Of a DNA stretch of 50,928 nucleotides, positions 44,601-50,928 are shown in pieces. The translations under genes were made by a program, and so were the position numbers. Numbering within the stretch: the first letter of the stretch is position 1; each line of letters opens with the position of its first letter. Source of the stretch: Bacteroidota bacterium (GTDB lineage Bacteria; Bacteroidota; Bacteroidia; Flavobacteriales; Flavobacteriaceae); the NCBI GenBank assembly GCA_947450355.1, contig CANFVB010000003.1:1-50928 (forward strand), in the 5' to 3' direction. The notes under the pieces are model-generated. The model ran no database searches, had not been told where the DNA came from, and saw only the letters and a list, made by a program, of their open reading frames with translations.

Positions 44601-44953
44601 CAAATGTCAATCCAGGAACTCATTTTATTCAAGTTACTGACACAAATGGGTGTACGAATTTAAGTGCCTCAATTTCGATAATTGGCTATCCAACCTATTT
44701 CACTCCAAATGGAGACGGAATTAATGATTTTTGGAATATCAATGGGTTAGAAAATCAAGGTAATGCCAAGATTTATATTTTTGACCGTTACGGGAAGTTG
44801 ATAAAACAAATAATATCTAGCGGCTTAGGTTGGGATGGAACCTACAACAACACCTCTTTACCAGCTTCAGATTATTGGTTTACAGTGGAATATATCGAGC
44901 CTTTAACAACAGATTCAAAAATATTTAAATCCCACTTTTCATTAAAAAGATAA
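41693..44953 (+). CDS. Modular T9SS type B surface protein, paralogous to the preceding gene
   Basis: Protein of 1086 residues. It has a signal peptide (MKKIISHFVISILFSSSVFA) and two carbohydrate-binding-like sandwiches (about residues 20-205 and 360-528, each ending in a DFAxDD motif). A SprB-type repeat (VNPTCPSTSDGSI) and an Ig-like module lie between them. Two 81-residue PTIGTITQPTC repeats and two 76-residue PTCxxxG repeats follow, then one GQCANATT module like those of the upstream protein, and the type B sorting domain (YFTPNGDGINDFWNI, IFDRYGKLIKQI). The ATG at 41693 gives a clean signal peptide; the longer frame from 41645 would overlap the preceding gene. No PorP/SprF gene, the usual partner of type B cargo, is adjacent. 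Confidence 0.86.
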   Translation: MKKIISHFVISILFSSSVFAQLTNGTLEAGGSGNGFLINNYTQINPLTGVSSPGTYGYTNDPNTMDSSFISGGDKTSGSGKMLVYNGATVANKFIWTTSSTGGAIAGFTVGSTYTFSYWIKSVSNDVTNSATRANIGVFFNPGSASNFNPATLNAVAPLPSEGWKQVQYSFTANSTTQLIRLWDINTSALGNDFALDDFSITPGGLPLTLNYTKVNPTCPSTSDGSIVATGAGGNLPYSNYFLSNGTSTVSNTFGIFNNLSAGTYTLSVLDATNATTLPIVINLAPPNDITVSAPITICEGTSTTLSVSGSTSSYLWTANPPDATLTAANNTSTNPIVSPTVNTTYTVTSGVPANATNLIVNGDFSQGDYWFITDYAYPTDPGFASGGGVQGAYGVVNNPQAWFNPFSTCQDHTSGSGKMLVADGSITGTDKIWYTPIAITVVPGKNYTFSYFLANVVTGNPAKLEVLINDVSIGLPATAPSSPCVWEEHSYIWNSGANTTAIISIIDREIVGGGNDFAIDDLNFRETPTCIYQKSVAITVSPNPAPTIGTITQPTCATATGSVVLTGLPTGNWIINPGGITGSTATATISGLTAGNHTFTVTNANGCVSLASANVGINAVLTIPNPPTIGTITQPTCSTATGSIILLGLPTGNWTINPGGIIGSSASTTISGLTATNYTYIVTNSDGCTSSASANVTINAQPVTPIAPLAIATIQPTCLAMGTIVVSAPLNPNYEYSTGSVFQSGLSFSNLAPNTYLVNVKDVINGCVSLPTSVVINPIPTVATPTIASIVHPTCVINGLIDIASPIGTNIEYSNGGAYQSNTTFSNLAPNTYIITAKDISNGCVSAPLTVVINPIPNTLTPLFTAIAPICFGTVINLPVLSTNGILGNWLPSFNSSATTTYTFTPNPGQCANATTLEVIVTTPATSISVVGSTAFSNNATIIVTTVGGNGSLQYALDDYALQFSNVFTNVNPGTHFIQVTDTNGCTNLSASISIIGYPTYFTPNGDGINDFWNINGLENQGNAKIYIFDRYGKLIKQIISSGLGWDGTYNNTSLPASDYWFTVEYIEPLTTDSKIFKSHFSLKR
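43328..44275 (+). repeat. Two pairs of tandem coding repeats in the second T9SS protein
   Basis: One pair (about 43328-43570 and 43571-43813) encodes TGLPTGNW-type 81-residue modules. A second pair (about 43817-44044 and 44045-44275) encodes modules sharing FSNLAPNTY and NGCVS. Both pairs remain clearly alike at the protein level. Confidence 0.75.
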
Positions 44954-44963
44954 TCATAAACTC

Positions 44964-47900
44964 CTAAAAATAGGCTCGTAATTGAATACTTCCCGTGTGA
45001 ATTGCGTTGCTGGTTTCGCTTTTACGCCCTTGATAATTCAGATTAATATCTAAGAATTGTGTTAGGTTTTTTTGGATTAACAACCGCCAAGTCAAGTTTT
45101 TTCCGGGTTGTAATCCTTCCAACATTTGATAGGCAACTGGGGACAAATCATCGCCAACGAACTTATTTTCATACAATGAAAACTCGCCGTTCATAGAAAG
45201 TTGCTTTTCGGTGGAATATGTAAAGGAAGTTCCAAAGTGGCTTTGTGCCAATGTTTCCAAAGAACCTATTTTATTTTCCTTTTTCTGAAATTCATAAAAC
45301 AAATCCCAACTTGCATTTTTTGAAAATAAATAGGAAATTTTTGGTGCCATTTGATAGCCTTTTAATTCAAAGTTTTTAGCCCCATAATTTTCGGAAGTTG
45401 TATTGGATGCAATCGTTTTTCCGCCGAAATTTATCAGCCAATTCTTCTCATACAAATGGTTGTATTGCACCTGATGCGATTGATTGCTATTTTCCTGAGA
45501 ACCCACAGAAAGTAAGTTTTTTGTCCGACTACTCAAATAAGTATAAGTCACAGAATGTTTTTGTTTGCCCCGATTGTAAAACAAACTATTTCGGAAACTG
45601 GAATTCAAACCCAACAAATTCGTGTCATTTGAACTTAACGGATTGAAATCGAAATCACTGCCAATTCGCTTGATTTTTCGTTCTCCTAAAAAGGAAGTTT
45701 GATTGTAAAAATAAGATAAAAAATGCTTAAATCCTTTTTCATTTTGCCACTGATTGGGATTTAATGTCACCGATTGCGAAAATTTATTTTGATGGGTTTT
45801 AATGAAAATCTGATTGGGCAAATACACCCGAACATACTTTGCTTGGTCAATAAACGGTGCGACTTCAAACTCTTCTAATTCCTGAATCCCGTTGCCGTTA
45901 TAGTCATTCCAAGCATAAACGCCGCGCCCTGGATCTACTTCAAGATAGGTAAATTCTTGTTGCGCAATTGTTCCAGAAGTAGTTTCATAAGCCGTCGTAA
46001 TTTGAATTAATTGATTAAAAAAACGGTCGTTGTACAACAATCTGGAATTCAAAGAAGGCTCAGTAGCTCTCGCATTGTCAACAAATTTCAAGTTTCTATA
46101 ATTTACAAATACCGACAAATCGCTTTTATCAGTTTGTATCAATTTAGATTTCAAATAATAGGATTGCGAGTTATTTACCCGTTTCAAGAATCCGTTTTGC
46201 AAACTGTCATTCGTCCGATTTAGATAACCAAATTCTACAAAAACTTTGGTACTGTCGCCTCTTCCGATAAAACTTCCGTATTCTGTAAACCGTTGGCTTA
46301 AAGCCGAAAATTGGTTATTTAATTTAATTTTTTCTTGATTGTTTTCCAATCTCAATCTGGCACCAACCCAATTTTTATTGAAATGATACCGCGTTTGGGT
46401 TTGGTTTCTAATGAATTTTGAAGTCGAATAATCGCTATCACTTTTCAGAAAACTACCTTTGTTTTGGATGCTCCAATCTTTAAATTTGAAATCTGCATTT
46501 AAAATATTTCGCATTCCTGAAAAGCTTTCGGTAAAATCTAATTTCTCAAATTGATACGTCAAACTTCCTTTTTCGGGTAAATTAAATTGCAAACCTGAAA
46601 CCAACAAACTTTGATTTCCCAAGGGATTAATCAAATTCCAATCACGGTCAAATTCAATGGTGAACAACCGCTCAATCGTTTTGAATTGTTTTTGCACCAA
46701 TTGGTAATTTGCGAAAGCATCCACTTTCCATTTTTTTGAAAACAAGCGTTGTTTGAAATTTATCTTTCCTGCAAAACCTTTATTATCGGAATCATCAATT
46801 GAAGAAAACAGGTTTTTATCGTTATTACTAATACCAATTTCAAAGTCAATAGTTGTCTTTTCTGAAGGATTAAATTTTCCTAAAATCGTTGCAATTTGAA
46901 TTTTTGTAGGCGCAATTAATCGGATAATTGGCTCATAATTTCCTTGTGGAATTCCATTTAAAGGCGCAATATATTGATATATTTTCCCAATAGCAGCAGC
47001 ACTTGACAAAATATAATTCCCAAGATTATTGCCAACTAAACTAAATTTCACATTGTACAATTCGTCAGTTGCCAAATTTGAATATTCAAATACAGAAACT
47101 CCGTTTAAAAGTATTTTTTTATAAAGAATTTTATTCTCAGAATAACTGTCAATATATGCCGATGGTGCCGACATCAAATTGGAATTATCACCCGCATTTA
47201 CTAATATTTGAGCTTGTTCTGTTGACAAATTTTGTTGCAAAGGTTGGTTTTTGACATCATTTTCAGAATACAAATACCCGCCAATACTCCATTTTTCTTG
47301 CTCGTGGGTTGCACCAGCATACGTTACAAAACGGGTATAATTTCTATCGGTATATTGGTATTCAATAGTGATTCGCATTTCGGAAGTTATCGGAAAAAGC
47401 GATGTGAATTTTAATTCTCCTGCGTTATAATCGATACTATAATCGTTATTTTCACCACGTTTCAGAAGAATTCCATTTACATAAACGCGCTCAGACCCGG
47501 AAATTACTAGGATGTACAATTCGCCATTTGGACCACGCAATTTATACGGCCCTTGATTTCCTTCTTGTCCCACAAACGCACTTTTCGCATATTGACCCCG
47601 AACCAAAGCTGCCGAAGCAAAAACAGTTGTTTTGGAATCTGGTGTTCCAAACTCAAAACGAGTCGATAATCCTTGAACTTTTTTATTGAAATTTAAAAAC
47701 TTAGAACTTCTGTTTTCCAAGAATAAATCTCCCGCACGAATATTCCATTTATTGGATGAAAGTTCGATGAAAATCTGGTCAAATTCATCTAATTTTTGAG
47801 AATATCCGCCTGATTGCAATGGAATATTACTGTCTTGGATGGAAGCTCTTAAGGTAACTTTATCTGAAATTTTTCCTGAAATTTGCAAATCTAAAGCAGA

Positions 47901-48374
47901 ATTTACAACTGCATTTTGGTTGTTTCCAATAGTGATTCCGCGTGTTAAACTTCCCGAAGTATTCAATCCGTCAAATGGAACAAATTTTTTGAGCGGACTT
48001 CTTGAAATTTTGTATAAATCTCCCAAAGTTGCATCGTTGCTAACTACTCGACTTTTATCGTAAATGCTGTATTCTTTAGTCAAAAAATCTGGAAATTTTA
48101 GAAATCGAACGGTTAAAGTATCGTTCAACAGAGGAAAATTATCTTTAAAAACCAACATTCCTTTTTGGAAATCCATCTTATAAAAAGAAGTGTCTATCGG
48201 TTCTCCTTTTTTGTTTTCTAATTTAAAAAAACTCGAATTTAAACTTACACTGTCAATTTGAACAGGCTTTTGAGATGCAATTATTTTCTTATTTTTATAA
48301 GGCGTTGCCAATTCTTGGGCTTGAAGTCCAGAAATTGAAAGCAAAGCAAACAGGTAAAATAATTTTCTCAACAT
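44964..48374 (-). CDS. Large outer-membrane beta-barrel protein of unknown function
   Basis: Protein of 1136 residues with a signal peptide (MLRKLFYLFALLSISGLQA) and long runs of alternating amphipathic strands. It ends IQLRAYF, with the terminal Phe typical of barrel proteins. The segment ISGSERVYVNGILLKRGENN-DYSIDY (about residues 292-316) resembles SprA's VVVTAGGRVLVEGIDYSVNY in the same window, and the N-terminal strands (LDLQISGKISDKVTLRASI) also look SprA-like. It is not a TonB-dependent receptor: no plug box is visible. I do not recognise a named family. It converges on the T9SS type B protein with 10 bp between stops and has a TACTTTTG -7 element at 48397-48404. Confidence 0.78.
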   Translation of the reverse strand: MLRKLFYLFALLSISGLQAQELATPYKNKKIIASQKPVQIDSVSLNSSFFKLENKKGEPIDTSFYKMDFQKGMLVFKDNFPLLNDTLTVRFLKFPDFLTKEYSIYDKSRVVSNDATLGDLYKISRSPLKKFVPFDGLNTSGSLTRGITIGNNQNAVVNSALDLQISGKISDKVTLRASIQDSNIPLQSGGYSQKLDEFDQIFIELSSNKWNIRAGDLFLENRSSKFLNFNKKVQGLSTRFEFGTPDSKTTVFASAALVRGQYAKSAFVGQEGNQGPYKLRGPNGELYILVISGSERVYVNGILLKRGENNDYSIDYNAGELKFTSLFPITSEMRITIEYQYTDRNYTRFVTYAGATHEQEKWSIGGYLYSENDVKNQPLQQNLSTEQAQILVNAGDNSNLMSAPSAYIDSYSENKILYKKILLNGVSVFEYSNLATDELYNVKFSLVGNNLGNYILSSAAAIGKIYQYIAPLNGIPQGNYEPIIRLIAPTKIQIATILGKFNPSEKTTIDFEIGISNNDKNLFSSIDDSDNKGFAGKINFKQRLFSKKWKVDAFANYQLVQKQFKTIERLFTIEFDRDWNLINPLGNQSLLVSGLQFNLPEKGSLTYQFEKLDFTESFSGMRNILNADFKFKDWSIQNKGSFLKSDSDYSTSKFIRNQTQTRYHFNKNWVGARLRLENNQEKIKLNNQFSALSQRFTEYGSFIGRGDSTKVFVEFGYLNRTNDSLQNGFLKRVNNSQSYYLKSKLIQTDKSDLSVFVNYRNLKFVDNARATEPSLNSRLLYNDRFFNQLIQITTAYETTSGTIAQQEFTYLEVDPGRGVYAWNDYNGNGIQELEEFEVAPFIDQAKYVRVYLPNQIFIKTHQNKFSQSVTLNPNQWQNEKGFKHFLSYFYNQTSFLGERKIKRIGSDFDFNPLSSNDTNLLGLNSSFRNSLFYNRGKQKHSVTYTYLSSRTKNLLSVGSQENSNQSHQVQYNHLYEKNWLINFGGKTIASNTTSENYGAKNFELKGYQMAPKISYLFSKNASWDLFYEFQKKENKIGSLETLAQSHFGTSFTYSTEKQLSMNGEFSLYENKFVGDDLSPVAYQMLEGLQPGKNLTWRLLIQKNLTQFLDINLNYQGRKSETSNAIHTGSIQLRAYF

Positions 48375-48396
48375 AAATAGTATAACGCACAGACAT

Positions 48397-48404
48397 CAAA
48401 AGTA
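48397..48404 (-). promoter_or_regulatory. -7 element of the outer-membrane protein gene
   Basis: TACTTTTG on the minus strand, 22 bp upstream of the ATG at 48374. Exact TAnnTTTG match, no -33 TTG at normal spacing. Confidence 0.5.
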
Positions 48405-48470
48405 GTGTGTTTAGTTTAAATATGCGAAGATTTGAGGATTTCAAAACAGTTGAAATACAATTTAGTACGA

Positions 48471-49730
48471 CTAATTATTTTCCTTTGTAATAATTTGCAT
48501 CGTTTCGCGGCTCACTTGTTTCAACAAAACATCTTTATTTTTCTCTACCATTTGCGCTGCTTTTTCATCAAAATGACGAATCGTATAGAGTGATACATTT
48601 TCATTATACGCAATTTTGAATTTCTTAGAAAGTATCGTTTTCAACTCATTAAAATTACCAAATTTATCGTCAATACAAACAGAAAAACTAATTGCTGAAT
48701 TCTGAATCAAGCTTACTTTCATTTTATAATCATGCAAAAGCGCAAATATTTCGCTGATATTTTCTTCCATAATAAATGAAAAGTCAATTGAGGAAAGCGA
48801 TAAAAGCAATTGGTTTTTCTTTACAATAAAACACGGCAAATGTGGTTCTAAATCTGCCCCTTTTGAAACGCTTGTTCCGGGTAAAGTTGGATTTATAAAT
48901 GATTTTACGAATAAAGGAATTTCCTTTTTTTGCAAAGGTTGCAAGGTTTTTGGGTGAATTACTGTGGCTCCATAAAATGCCAATTCAATTGCTTCGCGAT
49001 ACGAAATTTGATTCAACAAACTTGCATTTTCAAAATATCTCGGATCGGCATTCATTACGCCTGGAACATCTTTCCAAATCGTAACGTTTTCTGCATTAAG
49101 GCAATAAGCGAAAATGGCAGCGGTATAATCCGAACCTTCACGACCCAAAGTTGTAGTGAAATTATTTTCATCAGAACCTAAAAATCCTTGCGTTACGTTC
49201 AAGATTTTTTTCTTAACATTTTTAGAAATATTCTTTTGAGTCAAATCCCAATCTACATTTGCATCACGGTAATTGTTATCTGTTTTTATGAAATTTCGAA
49301 CATCGAGCCATTGCGTTTTAATTCCCATAAAACTCATATAATGACTTATAATTGTTGTTGAAATCAACTCTCCATAACTCACAACTTGGTCGTAAACAAA
49401 ATTGTAATTTGGGGATTTATTCTGACTTAGAAAATAATCTAATTCGGCAAAAAGAGAATTTACATCAGTGAAAACAGCATTTTTTTCGTCTTCAAATAAA
49501 TCTAAAAGAATTTGATTGTGATATTTTTTCACTTCTTGAACCGACGATTGCAATTCAGGCGATTTGTCAAAATAATTTTTAATGACAATTTCAAGTGCAT
49601 TTGTCGTTTTTCCCATTGCGGAAACAACCAACAAAACATCTTCAAAACCAACTGTTTGTAAAACGGAATGTACGTTTCTAATTCCTTCAGCATCTTTTAC
49701 AGATGCACCTCCAAATTTAAATATTCTCAT
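48471..49730 (-). CDS. lysC: Aspartate kinase (monofunctional)
   Basis: First enzyme of the Lys/Thr/Met/diaminopimelate pathway: phosphorylates aspartate. It has 419 residues. Kinase motifs are MRIFKFGGASVKDAEGI, VVSAMGKTTNALE, and TTLGREGSDYTAAIFAYCL with WKDVPGVMNADPR. A C-terminal ACT-type regulatory region (about 300-419) is present but diverged, so the type of feedback inhibition cannot be told. There is no fused homoserine dehydrogenase. The ATG at 49730 is used; the upstream frame opens only at a TTG (49736). A TAGTTTTG -7-like element is at 49777-49784. The lysC symbol is the usual one for this class, not proven for this copy. Confidence 0.93.
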   Translation of the reverse strand: MRIFKFGGASVKDAEGIRNVHSVLQTVGFEDVLLVVSAMGKTTNALEIVIKNYFDKSPELQSSVQEVKKYHNQILLDLFEDEKNAVFTDVNSLFAELDYFLSQNKSPNYNFVYDQVVSYGELISTTIISHYMSFMGIKTQWLDVRNFIKTDNNYRDANVDWDLTQKNISKNVKKKILNVTQGFLGSDENNFTTTLGREGSDYTAAIFAYCLNAENVTIWKDVPGVMNADPRYFENASLLNQISYREAIELAFYGATVIHPKTLQPLQKKEIPLFVKSFINPTLPGTSVSKGADLEPHLPCFIVKKNQLLLSLSSIDFSFIMEENISEIFALLHDYKMKVSLIQNSAISFSVCIDDKFGNFNELKTILSKKFKIAYNENVSLYTIRHFDEKAAQMVEKNKDVLLKQVSRETMQIITKENN

Positions 49731-49876
49731 TATCAAATAAATTCAAAAAACTATAATTAATTCTTTATACAATCATCAAAACTAAAAAAAATCAAGCGTA
49801 TTTTACTGCTTTGTTAATTATATTTTTTGCTTTTTTAAAAATAAAATAGAACAACCTATAATTTTGAAATTAAAAT

Positions 49877-49965
49877 ACCTGTCCAATTTCTATGACTGGT
49901 TAATAAAAAATAGGGTTTATAGCAATTTATCTCCTAATAACTCGAAGTGATTTAACATTTTCTGT
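49877..49965 (-). pseudogene. Decayed 3' end of a T9SS cargo gene with its terminator
   Basis: The segment aligns base for base with 50643-50731: the hairpin sequence CCTGTCCAATTTCT, a spacer of equal length, the stop codon and the last codons. On the minus strand it reads STENVKSLRVIRR-stop, against GEEVKTLRVIKR-stop in the intact gene. Homology stops about 16 codons in, and an in-frame TAG lies just beyond. The hairpin has lost pairing (TATGACTGG instead of TTGGACAGG). It looks like the remnant of a duplicated gene end. Confidence 0.65.
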
Positions 49966-50060
49966 GGATTGAATTAACTATTGGTAGAACAAAAGAGATG
50001 TTTACTTTATAAATCAAATGATGGAATTCTACATTTAGAAAACCGTTATTATTTTTATTT

Positions 50061-50130
50061 TTTGAAATTGAAAAAGCCTTTTTCAAATTTATTTGTTTGA
50101 AATCGAAAAAGCCTTTTTCAAATTTATTTG
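50061..50130. repeat. 35-bp palindromic unit, tandemly duplicated
   Basis: 50061-50095 and 50096-50130 are 35-bp copies differing at one base. Each contains a palindrome; in the first copy TTGAAAAAG-C-CTTTTTCAA is perfect. The unit directly precedes the 41-bp array. Confidence 0.8.
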
Positions 50131-50137
50131 TTTGAGT

Positions 50138-50570
50138 TCAGAAAAGGGTCATCCGACCTGCCGACGAGCGTTTTCTTGTCGGATGACCCTCAGCCGACCT
50201 CCCGACGATTGATTTCTTGTCTGATGACCCTCAGCCGACCTCCCGACAATCGTTTTCAGGTCGGATGACCCTCAGCCGACCTGCTGACGATCGTTTTCTC
50301 ATCGGATACTCAGTATCCGACCTCCCGACGATTATTTTCTCCTCGGGTACTCAGTATCCAACCTCCCGACGATTATTTTCTCCTCGGGTACTCAGTATCC
50401 AACCTCCCGACAATCGTTTTCTTCTCGGATACTCAGTATCCAACCTCCCACGATTGATTTCTCATCGGATACTCAGTATCCGACCTGCCGACAATCGTTT
50501 TCTCCTCGGATACTCAGTATCCAATCTGCCGACGATTGATTTCTCATCGGATTGCAAATCCGCCTTATCC
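50138..50570. repeat. Tandem array of about ten 41-bp palindromic units
   Basis: Units start at 50138 (diverged), 50179, 50220, 50261, 50302, 50343, 50384, 50425 (40 bp), 50465 and 50506, and a truncated one starts at 50547. They run head to tail with no spacers. The first full units carry TCGGATGACCCTCAGCCGAC; units from 50302 carry TCGGATACTCAGTATCCGA, a 19-bp palindrome around one C. Each unit continues with CCTCCCGACGATTGATTTCTC or a close variant. G+C is about half, well above the surroundings. The period is not a multiple of 3, so it is not a protein repeat. The last unit turns into TCGGATTGCAAATCCGCC, another palindrome. Confidence 0.9.
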
Positions 50571-50634
50571 TTTGTGGGAACCTCGCCAAGACATTCAGTT
50601 ATTTGTTTTATATTATTTTAGTTCAAAACTATTC

Positions 50635-50668
50635 AAAAAAAAACCTGTCCAATTTCTTGGACAGGTTT
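50635..50668 (-). terminator. Rho-independent terminator of the right-edge T9SS gene
   Basis: Arms AAACCTGTCC (50641-50650) and GGACAGGTTT (50659-50668), then nine T on the minus strand. It lies 24 bp beyond the stop codon at 50693. Confidence 0.88.
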
Positions 50669-50692
50669 ATAAAAACTTAGATTAATTGTGTT

Positions 50693-50928
50693 TTATCTCT
50701 TAATCACTCGTAGCGTTTTAACTTCTTCTCCTTGCGTTACAATTACATTGTAAACTCCAGAAGGATAATTATTTCCAAGTTCTAAGTTGTTCATTTCTGA
50801 ACTTTCAACTTGAAGTCTTTCTAATTGTCTTCCAATCATATCATAAACAACAACTTCAACATTGGCATCGCTTGAAGAAACGAAATCCAGTTTAAAGTTA
50901 GAATTAAATGGATTTGGATATACTTTTA
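50693..50928 (-). CDS. T9SS type A sorting-domain protein (3' end only)
   Basis: The last 78 codons of a gene that enters from the right edge. The visible part is a complete-looking type A C-terminal sorting domain: KVYPNPFNSNFKL at the start, VEVVVYDMIGRQLERLQV, NYPSGVYNVIVTQGEEV, and the end KTLRVIKR. This domain directs Sec-exported proteins through the SprA-type channel and is cleaved during export or attachment. The functional part of the protein is outside the window. A degraded copy of its last codons and terminator lies at 49877-49965. Confidence 0.88.
   Translation of the reverse strand, partial: KVYPNPFNSNFKLDFVSSSDANVEVVVYDMIGRQLERLQVESSEMNNLELGNNYPSGVYNVIVTQGEEVKTLRVIKR

Noticed and set aside
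50138..50570. CRISPR array
   Set aside because: Units are contiguous with no unique spacers, and no cas genes are present in the window.
50217..50621. Open frame of 134 codons across the 41-bp array
   Set aside because: The repeat period of 41 bp shifts frame each unit, the translation is an artefact of the repeats, and it has no promoter or recognisable domain.

Overview
The window is AT-rich (a third G+C by eye) and reads as chromosome of a member of the Flavobacteriaceae, most likely Flavobacterium. Three things support this: the type IX secretion/gliding gene sprA with several type IX (T9SS) C-terminal sorting domains; Bacteroidota-type promoters (TTTG, 19-20 bp, TAnnTTTG) with little use of Shine-Dalgarno sites; and the gene order ruvA-sprA-gcvH. 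I see no prophage, transposase or CRISPR array. Most of the window is ordinary core genome.

Layout. 1-2756 (-): a cytochrome-oxidase assembly operon, ctaB, two subunit III genes, then subunit IV running off the left edge. 2823-14695 (-): deoC, gcvH-vanZ, ruvA-sprA and maeB. 14999-17825: a phospholipase D family protein, a secreted LamG protein, a small XRE regulator divergent from it, and tRNA-Gln; two look-alike terminators punctuate this stretch. 17928-24167: a large GT117/DUF2723 membrane protein, a polysaccharide deacetylase, a thioredoxin-fold protein without active-site cysteines, a membrane metallophosphoesterase and a tiny Lys/Ala-rich secreted protein. 24226-30287: an OmpR-type two-component pair, proofreading DNA polymerase I and a LacI-family regulator. 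30533-33532 (+): the rplM-rpsI-rpsB-tsf translation cluster with a consensus promoter, structured leaders and a terminator that runs into the tag promoter. 33561-39174: tag, aat, two PAP2 phosphatases, an SSB-tailed DUF3127 protein, a flavin-reductase-like protein and an orphan histidine kinase. 39510-48374: two adjacent modular adhesin-like T9SS type B proteins convergent with a large outer-membrane beta-barrel protein. 48471-49730 (-): aspartate kinase. The right end holds a non-coding repeat region and the 3' end of another T9SS cargo gene.

How the genes relate. SprA is the outer-membrane channel of the type IX system. Three T9SS cargo genes (16243, 39510, 41693) plus the partial one at 50693 would depend on it. 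The GT117 protein, deacetylase and PAP2 pair are envelope-modification candidates.

The least ordinary segment is 49877-50668. A decayed copy of the last codons and terminator of a T9SS cargo gene lies on one side. Then come a 35-bp palindromic tandem duplication and about ten contiguous copies of a 41-bp, roughly 50% G+C palindromic unit. The intact version of the same gene end and terminator lies on the other side. I cannot assign a function to this array; it is the best candidate here for something undescribed. Several starts were moved from the longest reading frame to an internal ATG because a TAnnTTTG element lies on or just upstream of the longer start, or because the longer start is only TTG.
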